DNA of 64,000 nt from Deinococcus murrayi DSM 11303 (GCF_000482805.1 NZ_KI519502.1:1-64000), one strand, 5' to 3'; counted from the first letter of the stretch, positions 50,714 to 62,782 are shown. Numbers and translations are program-made. The notes: generated from the letters alone by a model not told the origin.

Positions 50714-52063
50714 GTGAAGGGGCAGCGGTGGGCTGGAATGTGGGGACTCGCCGTGGGGGGAGGCGGGCTGCTGTGGGCGGCCAGCACCGGACAGACCCTC
50801 CTGCTGGCCGGCTTGACGGTGGCGCTTTGCGCCCTAACCTGGCCGCTGGGGGGGCGCTGGCGGTGGGTGCCGCTTTTGGGGTTTGTGGCGACCTTTCTGC
50901 TCTCCGCCGTGTGGGGGGCGGGCCTGAGCCTCGCGGGGTTGCTGGGTGCCCTGCTGCTGGTGGGCGGGCTGGGGGCGCTGGGGTTGCGGGACAGCGCCTT
51001 AACGGGTGAGGTGACCGGGCTGCGGCAGGTCGCGGCGGCCTTGCAGGGGGGCAGTGGGCGCTTGGTGGAGGCCAACCGCGCCGAGGACATCGTGCGGGCG
51101 GGCGTGGCGCTCGTTGCGGAACTGGGCTTTGCCCCGCACCTGGCGTATGTGGGGTACGTCCGTGGGTTGCCGCAGGTGCTGGGGGCGCGGGGTGCCTTTG
51201 CCGAGTACGTCCACCGCCCCATCTTTCCGGCGGGCGACAGCCACAGCGTGCAAGCCGACCACGCCCTCGCCGACGAGGTGCTGGCCCTCTTGCCCCCGGA
51301 GGCACGGGGCGAGCACCTCAGCGTGCCCGTCACGGGGGGCGGCCATGATCTGGGCCTGCTCGTGCTCAGCCGCCCTGGCGTGCCCTTTAGCGCCGACGAG
51401 CGGGGCCTGGTGGAATCCTGCGCCTGCCTGATGGGGGCGCAACTGGGGCAGTGGGAAGCCATCTGCGAGCTGCGCGACGCCAATGACCTCACCCTGCGCT
51501 CGCTGGGGGCGGCCCTGGAGCGGCGCGATGATGAGACGGGCGGCCACACGGCCCGCGTGGTAAGTGCCAGCGTGCGCCTCGCCCAAGCTCTCGGCTGGGA
51601 TGAGGAACGGGTTGCGGCCCTGCGGCGGGGGGCCTACCTGCACGACCTCGGCAAGCTGGCGATTCCCGACCGGGTGCTGCACAAGCGCGGACCCCTCGAC
51701 ACCGAGGAGCGCCGCATCATCGAGTCGCACAGCGTGATTGGGTACAACCTGTTGCAAGACCTGCATTTCCTGCCCGCCGAGACCCTCGACCTCGTCCGGC
51801 ACCACCACGAGCGCTGGGACGGCAGCGGCTACCCGGCGCGGCTGCGCGGCCACGATATCCCCGAAGCGGCCCGCCTCTTTGCCGTGGTTGACGTTTACGA
51901 CGCCCTGACGAGTGCGCGGCCCTACAAACCCGCCTGGCCCCGCGCCCAAGCCCTGCAAGAACTCCGCGCCCAGGCCGGGCGGCAGCTCGACCCCCACTAC
52001 GTCGCAGCCTTTATCCGCATGCTGGAAGCCGAAGAGCAAGACGACGTGCGCTTGGTGTCCTGA
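50714..52063 (+). CDS. Membrane HD-GYP phosphodiesterase
   Basis: A 449-residue protein. Four hydrophobic segments lie in residues 8-95. A GAF-like sensor region runs from about 115 to 245. The C-terminal 190 residues form an HD-GYP domain: DDETGGHTARVV, YLHDLGKLAIPDRVLHKRGPL, IESHSVIGYNLL, VRHHHERWDGSGYPARLRGHDIP and AVVDVYDALTSARPYKPAWP. All metal-binding His/Asp and the GYP triplet are present, so it should cleave cyclic di-GMP. No GGDEF gene is nearby. Confidence 0.92.
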   Translation: MKGQRWAGMWGLAVGGGGLLWAASTGQTLLLAGLTVALCALTWPLGGRWRWVPLLGFVATFLLSAVWGAGLSLAGLLGALLLVGGLGALGLRDSALTGEVTGLRQVAAALQGGSGRLVEANRAEDIVRAGVALVAELGFAPHLAYVGYVRGLPQVLGARGAFAEYVHRPIFPAGDSHSVQADHALADEVLALLPPEARGEHLSVPVTGGGHDLGLLVLSRPGVPFSADERGLVESCACLMGAQLGQWEAICELRDANDLTLRSLGAALERRDDETGGHTARVVSASVRLAQALGWDEERVAALRRGAYLHDLGKLAIPDRVLHKRGPLDTEERRIIESHSVIGYNLLQDLHFLPAETLDLVRHHHERWDGSGYPARLRGHDIPEAARLFAVVDVYDALTSARPYKPAWPRAQALQELRAQAGRQLDPHYVAAFIRMLEAEEQDDVRLVS

Positions 52064-52077
52064 CCTTTTTGCTTCCC

Positions 52078-52995
52078 TCAGCCGGGCAGCGCGGCGAGGT
52101 CCGCCCGCGTAGGGGCATACGCGCCGGGCCGCGCACAGGCCGCCGCCGCCGCCCGCAGGCCAAAGCGCAGGTGCTCGGTCCAGAGGGCTTGCGGCTGCTC
52201 GGTCGCGCTCACGAGCAATCCCGCGCACAGGGCGTCTCCGGCCCCCACCGTATCCGCGACCCGCACGGGGACGGCGGGGAGGTCCACCCGCCCCGCGGCG
52301 TGAAAGAGGGTGGCCCCGGCCCCGCCCCGCGTCAGCACCAGCGGAGCGCGGGGGTTGAGGCCCCGCAGGTGCCGCAGCGCGTCTTCTTCGCTCTGTCCCG
52401 GAAAGAAAAAGGCGAGGTCTTCGTCGCTGAACTTCAGCAGGTCTGAGAGGCGCGTGACCCGCTCGAAGGTGGCCGGGTAGTCCGGGTGGCGGTGCGCGGT
52501 GCGGGCGTTGGGGTCAAAGCTCACGCGCACCCCCGCCGCCTTTGCCTCCGCAACGAGGGCCAGCAGCTTTTGCGCGAGCGGAGGCCGCGCCAGGCTGATG
52601 CCACCCACGTGCAGCCAGCGGGCCGCGCGAAGCCAGCCCTCCGGCAGCCGCGCCGGGTCGAAGTGCAGGTCGGCGCTGTTCTCGCCGAGAAAGCGGTAGG
52701 CGGGCGGGTCAAGCTGGTAGACCACCGCCAGCAGGGTGGGCTGCGGGACCCGTTGCAAGAAGCGCTCGTCGAGGCCCGCCCTCGCCCCCACCCGCGCCAG
52801 GTCATCCCCGAAGTTGTCCTCGCCCACCGCCCCCGCAAAGGCCGAGCGGACCCCCAGCCGGGCACAGGCGCGGGCCACATTCCACCCCGCTCCGCCGGGG
52901 TGCGCCCGCCACAGGCCCTCTTCTCCGGTGGTCACCAGGTCGGTCAGGGCTTCTCCGGCACTCACGATGGCGGGCAACGGCGCGGGGGAGGTCAT
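52078..52995 (-). CDS. PfkB-family carbohydrate kinase (fructokinase-like)
   Basis: A 305-residue ribokinase-fold kinase: AGEALTDLV at the start, [35 protein letters not shown] (first PfkB signature), [23 protein letters not shown], and the second signature [18 protein letters not shown] with the catalytic Asp in GAGD. The sequence type resembles bacterial fructokinases; sugar identity is not certain. It is a single gene with its own leaderless promoter. Confidence 0.9.
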   Translation of the reverse strand: MTSPAPLPAIVSAGEALTDLVTTGEEGLWRAHPGGAGWNVARACARLGVRSAFAGAVGEDNFGDDLARVGARAGLDERFLQRVPQPTLLAVVYQLDPPAYRFLGENSADLHFDPARLPEGWLRAARWLHVGGISLARPPLAQKLLALVAEAKAAGVRVSFDPNARTAHRHPDYPATFERVTRLSDLLKFSDEDLAFFFPGQSEEDALRHLRGLNPRAPLVLTRGGAGATLFHAAGRVDLPAVPVRVADTVGAGDALCAGLLVSATEQPQALWTEHLRFGLRAAAAACARPGAYAPTRADLAALPG

Positions 52996-53008
52996 GGGCC
53001 ACAGGGTA
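52996..53008 (-). promoter_or_regulatory. Leaderless -10 box of the PfkB gene
   Basis: TACCCT (53003-53008, minus) plus 7 nt precedes the ATG at 52995. Confidence 0.6.
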
Positions 53009-53125
53009 AGGGACGGGGCGGGGGAGAGGGGACCAGGGTTGTTCAACCTTTGACCACAGCGGGGAGGGGGCGGGGGCTTCACCCGGAAGGTGCGCCTGGC
53101 TGCGGCAGCCGCCCCCCGCCCCCGC

Positions 53126-53138
53126 CAGACTGTCCCTC
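53126..53138 (+). promoter_or_regulatory. -10-like box of the deacetylase gene
   Basis: CAGACT (53126-53131) plus 7 nt precedes GTG 53139; the hexamer is the same as in the MerR promoter. Confidence 0.45.
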
Positions 53139-54059
53139 GTGACCGCCCCCGACCCCGGTTTTGCCCATCCCTTCCGGGCCTATACCCCCGCCGCCTACAC
53201 CTTTCCCCTGCCGGAGGGCCACCGCTTTCCGGCTTACAAGTACGCGGGGGTCCGCGACCGCGTGCGGGGGCTGCTGCCCGTGCTGGACACGCCTGCCCTG
53301 CGCTGGGCCGACGCCGCCCGCATCCATGACCCGGCGTGGCTGCGCCGCTGGCGGCGGGGCGAGGTGACGGCGGCGGAGGAGCGGGCTTTCGGGTTGCCCT
53401 GGAGTCCGGGGGTGGTCGAGCGTGCCCGCCGCGCCGCCGGGGGCAGCCTCGCCGCGCTGCACGACGCTTTGGGGTGCGGCTGGGGCGCGAACCTCGCGGG
53501 GGGCACCCATCACGCCTTTCGCGACCGCGCCGAGGGCTTTTGCCTCATCAACGACGCCGCCCTGCTGACCCGCATCGCGCTGGATGAGGGCCTGGCCCGG
53601 CGAGTGGCGGTGCTCGACCTTGACGTTCACCAGGGCAACGGCACGGCGGCCCTCCTCGGTGCCGAACCCCGCGCCCTGACGGTCAGCGTGCATGGCGAGC
53701 GCAACTATCCCTTTCGCAAGGAGCGCAGCAGCCTCGACCTTGGCCTGCCCGACGGGGTGACGGACGGCGAGTACCTGGAGGTGCTGCGTGGGCAGGTGCT
53801 CCCCGCTCTCGAAGCCTTTCGGCCTGACCTGCTGCTGTACCTCGCCGGGGCGGACGTGCTCGCTGGAGACCGCTTCGGACGCTTCGCGCTGACGCTGGAG
53901 GGGGTCGCGGCCCGCAACCGCCTGGTGCTCACCTGGGCGCGGCGGGCCGGGGTGCCCGTCGTGACCATGATGGCGGGGGGCTACAACCGCGACCACGCCC
54001 TGACGGTCGAAGCCCATGCCCGCGTCGTCCTCGACGGGCTGGACGTGTTCACCGCCTGA
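53139..54059 (+). CDS. Histone-deacetylase-superfamily (AcuC-like) zinc hydrolase
   Basis: A 306-residue class II HDAC-type enzyme. The metal site and charge relay are complete: [61 protein letters not shown], and MMAGGYNRD. In bacteria these remove acetyl groups from proteins (AcuC and acetyl-CoA synthetase) or from small acetylamides. No acs gene is nearby, so the substrate is open. GTG start. Confidence 0.9.
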   Translation: MTAPDPGFAHPFRAYTPAAYTFPLPEGHRFPAYKYAGVRDRVRGLLPVLDTPALRWADAARIHDPAWLRRWRRGEVTAAEERAFGLPWSPGVVERARRAAGGSLAALHDALGCGWGANLAGGTHHAFRDRAEGFCLINDAALLTRIALDEGLARRVAVLDLDVHQGNGTAALLGAEPRALTVSVHGERNYPFRKERSSLDLGLPDGVTDGEYLEVLRGQVLPALEAFRPDLLLYLAGADVLAGDRFGRFALTLEGVAARNRLVLTWARRAGVPVVTMMAGGYNRDHALTVEAHARVVLDGLDVFTA

Positions 54060-54173
54060 CGGGTCTAGACACGGCAGCCCCCTTTGCCCACACGGGGGCA
54101 AAGCTGCCCCTCGCGCTGGCGTGGCATTCCTCACAGAGCGGACCTTCAGAAGGTAGGCCAGGGGGGATTCAAC

Positions 54174-54209
54174 CTTGAACAGACCTTGTACAGTCTCGTC
54201 AGGTTCAAG
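54174..54209 (+). promoter_or_regulatory. Inverted repeat upstream of the CRP-family gene
   Basis: CTTGAAC (54174-54180) and GTTCAAG (54203-54209) are perfect mirror arms 22 bp apart. Between them lie TTGTACA and a TACAGT (54189-54194) that could serve as -10. A second small dyad, TTCAA-CC-TTGAA, overlaps the left arm. An autoregulatory site is plausible. Confidence 0.5.
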
Positions 54210-54239
54210 TTCTCGCCTCTCGCCCTCAGGAGCCGCCGT

Positions 54240-54878
54240 ATGACCCTCAACAGCACCCTGACCACGTCCACCCTGCCCCTGACCGACTTGCACCGCCGCC
54301 CCCTGCGCCGTGGCGAGACGCTGTACTATGCGGGGGACGCGGCTCCTAGCCTTTACCGGCTGGAGAGCGGTTTGCTGCGGGCGGTGCGCCTGACCCCCCA
54401 GGGCCGTACCCTCACCGTGCGGCACATCTGGCCCGGCGACGTGTTTGGCGAAGAGACCCTGCACGGCGTCGCCCGCGCCCATCAGGTCACGGCCCTCACC
54501 GATGCGTCCGTCGTGCCCCTGCACCCGCAGCACCTCGGCACTGCCGAGCTGTGGGAGGTCACCCGCAGCCTCAGCGCCCAGCTTCAGCGGGTGATGAACG
54601 ACGGCGTTCACATCCAAAGCGGCGAGCTGCGCGAGCGCATCGCCCGCTATCTGCTCAATCTCGCGGAATCCAGCCTCGGCGGGCGACACGGCGACGGCAC
54701 CCGCTTCGTGCGGGCCACCCACGAGCTGATTGCAGAAGGCACCGGGGCCACTCGCGAGAGCGTCTCCAAGCTGATTGGCGAAATGCGCGACGACGGTCTC
54801 TTGACCCCCGCCTACCGCTGCATCACCCTCACCGACGAGGCGAGCTTGCGGGCACTGAGCGGCCACCACGGCGACTAG
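54240..54878 (+). CDS. Crp/Fnr-family transcriptional regulator
   Basis: A 212-residue regulator. Residues about 15-100 form the cyclic-nucleotide-binding jelly roll ([52 protein letters not shown]), which includes the short GExx-type phosphate-cassette position (GEET) without the full RxS of CRP. A dimer helix and a C-terminal winged helix follow ([35 protein letters not shown]). SD AGGAG before the ATG. A DdrI-type stress role in Deinococcus is possible, but I cannot tell which paralogue this is. It precedes nurA-herA. Confidence 0.9.
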   Translation: MTLNSTLTTSTLPLTDLHRRPLRRGETLYYAGDAAPSLYRLESGLLRAVRLTPQGRTLTVRHIWPGDVFGEETLHGVARAHQVTALTDASVVPLHPQHLGTAELWEVTRSLSAQLQRVMNDGVHIQSGELRERIARYLLNLAESSLGGRHGDGTRFVRATHELIAEGTGATRESVSKLIGEMRDDGLLTPAYRCITLTDEASLRALSGHHGD

Positions 54879-54930
54879 GCCGCGCGGGGGGGGCTGGCAC
54901 GGTTCTCTCTCCGTTCCCCCGTCCACGCTC

Positions 54931-54942
54931 TAGACTCGCCCC
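54931..54942 (+). promoter_or_regulatory. Leaderless -10 box of nurA-herA
   Basis: TAGACT (54931-54936) plus 6 nt precedes the ATG at 54943. Confidence 0.6.
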
Positions 54943-55964
54943 ATGCGGATTCGCCTCGACCCCTGGCCCGTCGACATGGAGGGCGGGCAACTCGGCCTCC
55001 AGCGGTTTGACGGAGAACTCATTGACATCGAGACGCCACGCTGGGCGGCGGTCCCGCCCCGGCCCATTCCGGCGCGGCTGCAAACCGTGTACGTCGTGGA
55101 CGGCAAGCGGCGGATGGAATCGCGCGTGTTTATCGAGGACGAAGGCGGCGCGGCGGGCCTGGGGGGGTTCGGCGCTTACGTGGTGGGGGCGGTCGAGCTG
55201 TGTCCGCACGGGAGCCGCCCGGCCACCCTGCGCGATGTGCGGGCCGGACGGGTGCTCGCGCACGCGCCGGGGCTGCGCGTCGACCCCTGCCGCCTCTCGC
55301 CGCGGGACCCCCACACCGGGCAGTTGCAGTACGAACCCGTTGTCGCCGACAGCGCCGAACCCCTCGCGCCCCTGCACAAGCTGCAACAGCTCATGCTGCA
55401 CGCCGAGCAGGAGCTGTCGCACGGGCTGGCCTCGGCGGTGCCCTTTTCCGAGGAAGACGAGCGCGAGGCCCTGACCGCCCTCACCCTGCAAGACGGCACC
55501 CTGCGCAGCCAGAACCTGGGGGGCGCGGTCGTGGGCTGCGTCAAGACGATGCAGACCCAGTATCTGCCCCCCGACCGAGCCGGACTGCTCGCCGAACTCC
55601 AGCCCGGCGAGCGCACGCCCATCTTGCACCTGCGCTCCGAGCATGGCCGGGTGACCCGCTTTACCTGGTACGTGCGGCTTTGCGAGGCGGCCTTTTATCA
55701 GCATCCCCTGTCGGGCGTGATGCGGCTGGAGATGTACGCCCCGGAAGACCCCGACTTCCTGCCGCCCATCGTGCGGACCGTCGCCAACCTCAGCGGGACG
55801 CTGCTGCGCCGCCTCGCCAGCCAAGCCCACAAGGACCCCCGCGCCCCCCAGAACCTGATTCCGACCGCCGCCCTCGAACAGGCGATGACCCGCGCGATGG
55901 GGAGCGCCGACCTGGTGACCCGCCGCCTGCGGGCGCATATCGCCCGCGAACTGGGAGCGGCGTC

Positions 55965-55968
<4 letters not shown>
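54943..55968 (+). CDS. nurA: NurA 5'-3' nuclease
   Basis: A 341-residue NurA-domain nuclease, partner of the HerA translocase in DNA-end processing. The acidic active-site strand is [18 protein letters not shown] (Asp and Glu), and [17 protein letters not shown] carries the conserved Lys region. Basic helices at the end ([13 protein letters not shown]) fit the dimer and HerA contact. Deinococcus HerA and NurA have been characterised as a repair pair. The stop overlaps the GTG of herA (GTGA), so the two are made together. Confidence 0.9.
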
Positions 55969-57779
<1,811 letters not shown>

Positions 57780-57790
57780 GGAGGAGGCAG

Positions 57791-57991
57791 ATGAGCGACG
57801 ACAAGAAACAGTCCGGCCAAGAAAAGACCATGACCCGCCACGGCGAATGGACGCCCGAAACCTCTGAGGCGGCGGCCCGCGAGGTCGAGCGGCTGGCGGA
57901 CGAGAACCCCTTTGACACCGAGGCGGCCACCGAGGGGACCGACAAGACACACCTCAACCCGCCGCCGGAGCGGCTGGGCGGGGACCACTAG
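57791..57991 (+). CDS. Small hydrophilic protein downstream of herA
   Basis: A 66-residue acidic, disordered-looking protein (SDDKKQSGQEKTMTRHGEW..., AAREVERLADENPFDTEAATEG). No family recognised, no signal or membrane segment. GGAGGAGG stands 3-11 nt before the ATG, and it begins 11 bp after herA, so it is the third gene of the nurA-herA unit. The AT-rich island begins right at its stop codon; its own composition is that of the host chromosome. Confidence 0.75.
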   Translation: MSDDKKQSGQEKTMTRHGEWTPETSEAAAREVERLADENPFDTEAATEGTDKTHLNPPPERLGGDH

Positions 57992-58165
57992 ATTTCCTGC
58001 GAAGGTCTCTGATTAAATCGTCTTCTAAGGTTTGGAAGATTTGTGAATCTACCACAATACTCCACCACTGTCAAGCACAGATGACATACATGAGAGATAT
58101 TACGTGGATACAATTTCTGTAGGTAAGAAGCTAGATCAAGCTTCCTTGCCAATATGGAGGCAATT

Positions 58166-58831
58166 ATGAGAAACTTTTCCGCTGCCGTAATCTTCGCTGG
58201 GCTCCTTGCCTTTCCTCCGGCATACGCACAGGAGTCGTTTGATGACGTAACTCTCCAAACAGCAAACGACGAAGTAACATCTGTCGTTCCAGATGGCATT
58301 CCTGATTACATTACAATTGACCGATATACATATAACGACCCCATAAATAACTGCGGCGAGACGGGAGGTGGGGATGAATACATGTCAGCGCCTGAGACAA
58401 GTGCTGATACCCAATCTAGCGGACCTACAGAGCCTGTAAACTGCCTGGACAGTTTTACGTATGACTGGAGACCTGATACGAAAGTGCAGAAAAAGTGGTA
58501 CACAATCCGTAACGTTCGTCGTTCTCAAACTGTGACAATCACCGTAGCAGGTAGTTACAACATTTCTGTGACCGCCGAAGGACAAATTAAAATTGCAAGA
58601 GTAACTGCTGGCGGAAATGTAACTGTTTCCGCCAATGCTACGTACTCGTCCAACTGGAATATCTGTGCGTCTTTCAAGGATGAAAATCTCCAATACTACC
58701 TAAGATACCATAAATGGAAAGTATATTCCAATGGAAGTGCGACCAAAACTAATGTTTATCGTGATGAACCGCAAAACGGTGGATACCTAAATAGACAAGT
58801 GGCAAAAATGAGTGGTTGGAATGCTTGCTAG
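58166..58831 (+). CDS. Unknown secreted protein of the AT-rich island
   Basis: No family recognised. A 221-residue protein with a Sec signal (RNFSAAVIFAGLLAFPPAYAQ). The mature part has an acidic N-terminal third with SADTQSSGP, then a Thr/Val/Ser-rich stretch (QTVTITVAGSYNISVTAEGQ, ARVTAGGNVTVSANATYSSN) of alternating polar and small hydrophobic residues, as in amphipathic beta hairpins. The end is aromatic (YYLRYHKWKVYSNG). Four Cys (NNCGE, VNCLD, NICASF, final WNAC) could form two disulfides. GGAGG just before the second ATG of MEAIMRN decides the start at 58166. Confidence 0.75.
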   Translation: MRNFSAAVIFAGLLAFPPAYAQESFDDVTLQTANDEVTSVVPDGIPDYITIDRYTYNDPINNCGETGGGDEYMSAPETSADTQSSGPTEPVNCLDSFTYDWRPDTKVQKKWYTIRNVRRSQTVTITVAGSYNISVTAEGQIKIARVTAGGNVTVSANATYSSNWNICASFKDENLQYYLRYHKWKVYSNGSATKTNVYRDEPQNGGYLNRQVAKMSGWNAC

Positions 58832-59414
58832 GCTATTAACTCATTGGGGAGGGTGGGGTTATTTAGAGTACTGCTTATCAAGCAATGCTCTAAAAACATC
58901 TCTGAAATTTACCCCGTCCTCTCTGCTGAAACCTGTGCGGGGGTACTGCTCCAGTTTAGAAACTTGTTCGAAGCTTCTTATCATTGTTTTAGCTATCTCT
59001 TGTGATGCCGGGGCTCAAGAAACAAGAACTCCGAAGGACACGGTTACAGAGCTGGCGATAGATAAGGGATGGATTCAAGAGAAATCACTGTCATGCCAAC
59101 AGGTGGCGCAGCGTTACGGTGAGCTATATGGCAAGAGGAGAGTGAGTGGCGAAAGATATTTCGCCACTATAAGCTACCTCAGCGAGGGTCTTGCGAAAGA
59201 ACAGAACGTGTTGATGTCCGCATCATTCCCTATGAATGGCTACACCCTGTTATCCCCCTGGTCCCGAACCCCTGCTTTCTCTGTAGATGTGACACACAAC
59301 TCACTGAGGAACTACCGCATCAATTTCCAATTTTACGAAAATAGGGGTGACCCACGCTATCGCTCAAGCGTTTGCGTTTCCATTTTTGGGCGTGGCTCCG
59401 CCTATATGAAATAG
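58821..59414 (+). CDS. Unknown, probably exported protein of the AT-rich island
   Basis: No family recognised. The open frame gives up to 197 residues from the ATG at 58821, which overlaps the previous stop. A hydrophobic run KLLIIVLAISCDAGAQ looks like the end of a signal peptide, so the real start may be the GTG at 58935 (159 residues). No good SD precedes either. The mature part holds LSCQQVAQRYGELYGKRR, a Ser/Tyr/Arg-rich middle and a terminal SSVCVSIFGRGS with a Cys that could pair with the Cys of LSCQQ. It ends 20 bp before a strong terminator and is probably cotranscribed with the gene before it. Confidence 0.6.
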   Translation: MLARLLTHWGGWGYLEYCLSSNALKTSLKFTPSSLLKPVRGYCSSLETCSKLLIIVLAISCDAGAQETRTPKDTVTELAIDKGWIQEKSLSCQQVAQRYGELYGKRRVSGERYFATISYLSEGLAKEQNVLMSASFPMNGYTLLSPWSRTPAFSVDVTHNSLRNYRINFQFYENRGDPRYRSSVCVSIFGRGSAYMK

Positions 59415-59434
59415 ACTAAGTATCGTTTGAGAAA

Positions 59435-59472
59435 GGGCGAGGAGCGGAATCTTGTATTTCCGCTCCTCGCCC
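59435..59472. terminator. Bidirectional terminator closing the AT-rich island
   Basis: GGGCGAGGAGCGGAA (59435-59449) pairs perfectly with TTCCGCTCCTCGCCC (59458-59472), an 8-nt loop. It serves the island genes on the plus strand and the ATP-grasp gene (stop at 59480) on the minus strand. Confidence 0.85.
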
Positions 59473-59479
59473 TCTCAGC

Positions 59480-60652
59480 TTACCCCGGCGTCACCACATG
59501 CGGCGCGAACGTCGCCCGGTTGTCCGTCACGCGGCCCCGGCCCTCGCGGATGCCCAGCCCGCAGACCTCGTCCCCGGCGACCCAGACGCCCAGGACCGGG
59601 TAACGGGAGCCGTCGCCCGCCGGGAAACTCGGCAGTTCGGCATACGCCTGCTCGACGAGGGGCAGGTCGCCGTAGGCCCCTGCCGTGGCTGCCTCTCCGG
59701 GAAGCTGCACGTTCTGGCCCTCGCGGGAATACAGCGGTTTGCGGACCACCTCCCCTCCCAGTCGCCCCGGCGCTAGCGAAGCGGGCAGCACCAGCCCGGA
59801 GTCGGGGTAGCGCTCGTGCAGCAGCGCCAGCAGCCCCTTGCTGGACGTGACGGCCTTCCACAGCGGCTCGATGAAGCGGGTCTGGGTGCTCGCCAGAAAG
59901 GAGGCGTCGCGCGATTCCCAGGCGTACTCGAAGGGCCACAGCCACATCAGGTTGCGGATGGGCAGCGTCCAGGTGTCCAGCAAGAAGGGTTCCTGCGGGC
60001 TGGTGCCCACCTCGTCCGCCGCGAGGAAAGAACCGCTGACGCCCGCCGCCTGTGCCAGGTCGCGCAGGTAGGTCACGGTGGCGATGTCCTCGACTTCCCG
60101 CGCCGAGCTGAAGTGCGCCTGGGTCACCCCTCGCTCGCGCACCAGGTAGACCCACTGCTCGCCTAGGCCCTCGTGAATCGTGTTCCACTGGCCCGTTCCG
60201 GCGGGCAGCTCGCCGCGCTCCAGGCGGTCTTCGAGCCATTGCCACTGGCACACCGCCGCCTCGACGAGGCTGGTTGGCGTCTGCCCGTTGACCTCCAGCA
60301 GCCGCGCCCGCCCGCGCCCGTCGTAGGCGAGGTCGAGGCGCATGTACAGGGTCGGGTCGTCCCGGTCCCACGACTCGCGCACCGCCCCATGCAGGAAGGC
60401 GGGGATGCCCAGCTCGCCCAGCCGCCCGCCCTCGATGGCCGCGCCGGTCGTCTCCAGCACCATCGCGGTGAGGTCCTGCGCGTCGCGTTTCAGCCCCTCG
60501 ATTTGGCCGGGCGTGAAGGCGTAATAGCCCTCCTCGCCCCAGTAGGGGACCGGGTGTTCGGGGGTGGGGGCGTACCATGTCATCCCGACCTCCCGCAGCC
60601 GGGCTTCCCAGTCCGGACGGGGAAGGAGGGTGCGGCGTTGCACGGCCTTCAC
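59480..60652 (-). CDS. Glutathionylspermidine-synthase-family ATP-grasp ligase (YgiC/YjfC type)
   Basis: A 390-residue protein of the GSP_synth family: PDWEARLREVGMTWY and PYWGEEGYYAFT at the start, RLDLAYDGRGRARLLEVNGQTPTSLVEAAVCQWQWLED (ATP-grasp metal/nucleotide region), TSSKGLLALLHERYP, EVVRKPLYSREGQNVQL and the last YPVLGVWVAGDEVCGLGIREGRGRVTDN. It lacks the amidase domain of E. coli Gss. YgiC/YjfC proteins are ligases of unknown substrate. GTG start overlaps the stop of the YgiB-like gene (GTGA), the same pairing as ygiB-ygiC in E. coli. Confidence 0.9.
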   Translation of the reverse strand: MKAVQRRTLLPRPDWEARLREVGMTWYAPTPEHPVPYWGEEGYYAFTPGQIEGLKRDAQDLTAMVLETTGAAIEGGRLGELGIPAFLHGAVRESWDRDDPTLYMRLDLAYDGRGRARLLEVNGQTPTSLVEAAVCQWQWLEDRLERGELPAGTGQWNTIHEGLGEQWVYLVRERGVTQAHFSSAREVEDIATVTYLRDLAQAAGVSGSFLAADEVGTSPQEPFLLDTWTLPIRNLMWLWPFEYAWESRDASFLASTQTRFIEPLWKAVTSSKGLLALLHERYPDSGLVLPASLAPGRLGGEVVRKPLYSREGQNVQLPGEAATAGAYGDLPLVEQAYAELPSFPAGDGSRYPVLGVWVAGDEVCGLGIREGRGRVTDNRATFAPHVVTPG

Positions 60653-61041
60653 CCGCCGTAGCTCGCGCTGCCCGAACTGCTCGCCCGCCCCGTGCTCGTA
60701 AATCCGCCCCGGCTGACCCCCGGTGCCTTGAAGGAGGTCGTCTTGCCCGTGCGGGGGTCGTAGGTCAGGCCGCTGGGGGCCACTCCGCCGGAGGACGTGT
60801 AGCCCACGTAGCGGGTGAGGCCAGAGCGCAGCAGGATGTACGGCCCGAAAAAACCGCCGCTCGTCTTCTGGCAGGGGTGTTGCAGGCCGCGCCCTATCGC
60901 GTCCCGGTGGGCGAGGCGGCACTGCTCGTAGGAGGTGTATTTGGTCCGTTTGTAGCGGTCGAGGTCCAGGTCGTCGTCGCCGCAGGCCGCGAGGACGGCG
61001 GGCAGCGCCGCGAGGAGGGGGAGGTGGAAGGTTTTGGGCAT
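60649..61041 (-). CDS. DUF1190/YgiB-like lipoprotein
   Basis: A 130-residue lipoprotein: signal PKTFHLPLLAALPAVLAACG, then YTSYEQCRLAHRDAIGRGLQHPCQ with two Cys, FFGPYILLRSG, and a Ser/Gly-rich basic end with SRGGFTSTGRASSSGSASYGG. The end matches the RGGFG... Ser-rich tail of E. coli YgiB. It is translationally coupled to the GSP-synthase-like gene. Its role is unknown; it is shorter than YgiB (about 220). Confidence 0.8.
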   Translation of the reverse strand: MPKTFHLPLLAALPAVLAACGDDDLDLDRYKRTKYTSYEQCRLAHRDAIGRGLQHPCQKTSGGFFGPYILLRSGLTRYVGYTSSGGVAPSGLTYDPRTGKTTSFKAPGVSRGGFTSTGRASSSGSASYGG

Positions 61042-61086
61042 CTCGCTTCCTCTACGGCAGAAGGGGGGTGCGGGTTGCGGCGGGGG

Positions 61087-61419
61087 TCACCGTCCTCCCC
61101 GGTCGTCCGTGGCCCGCTGGATGTCCTGTATCCAGCGCAGGGCTATCCACAGCGGCACGGCCCCCACGAGGTGAGAAAAGACGATGTTGCCTGCCGCCCA
61201 GAGGGCCATCTGCGACGAGAAGCCCAGGGACCGGAACGTGAACCAACTGGCCAGAAGGGTCAGCCCCAGACTGCTCAGGACCACCAGGACAAAGGCCCGT
61301 CCCCCCAGGTCGGGCCGCCCGCGCCCGATGCCAAACGCCATCGCCGCGCCCGCCGCCAGCAGCGTCAGCACCAGCAGGGGCGACGTGGAAAACAGGCCGC
61401 TGAAGTTGACGTTGTCCAT
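61087..61419 (-). CDS. Small polytopic membrane protein
   Basis: A 110-residue protein with three predicted membrane helices (about 12-30, 43-63, 69-97) and a charged tail ([16 protein letters not shown]). Not recognised as DUF350, the membrane partner usual in yjf-type clusters. It lies 45 bp upstream of the lipoprotein gene on the same strand and may be the first gene of that operon. Confidence 0.65.
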   Translation of the reverse strand: MDNVNFSGLFSTSPLLVLTLLAAGAAMAFGIGRGRPDLGGRAFVLVVLSSLGLTLLASWFTFRSLGFSSQMALWAAGNIVFSHLVGAVPLWIALRWIQDIQRATDDRGGR

Positions 61420-61497
61420 GCCGCAGTGAACCACAGCCCGCCTCGCCCGACCCGCCCCTCTGGACACCCCTGCCCGGCCCCTCACGGGCAGCCCCTA

Positions 61498-61520
61498 CAC
61501 TGGACCCCAGACAAGGAGGG
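61498..61520 (+). promoter_or_regulatory. -10 box and SD of lysJ
   Basis: TACACT (61498-61503) lies 20 nt before the ATG, and AAGGAGG (61514-61520) sits at normal SD distance, so this gene has a short leader. Confidence 0.6.
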
Positions 61521-61523
61521 TGT

Positions 61524-62768
<1,245 letters not shown>

Positions 62769-62782
62769 CACTCCCCAGAGCG

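Larger units (their letters stand above)
57992..59434. other. AT-rich island
   Basis: Base composition changes abruptly at 57992, one base after the stop of the small gene, from strongly GC-rich to near or below half GC, and returns at the terminator at 59435. Codons such as ATA, TTA, AAT and AGA, almost absent elsewhere, are frequent here. Two exported proteins are encoded. No integrase, transposase or obvious flanking direct repeat was seen. 57992-58165 holds no gene; TACAAT at 58109-58114 is a possible -10 box. Confidence 0.85.

Noticed and set aside
54160..54240. A Deinococcus radiation/desiccation response palindrome upstream of the CRP-family gene
   Set aside because: The dyads there (TTCAA, CTTGAAC) do not match that 17-bp motif.
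57988..58299. A 103-codon frame on the minus strand of the AT-rich island
   Set aside because: No SD or signal, and it overlaps the start of the secreted protein and the stop of the small gene on the other strand.
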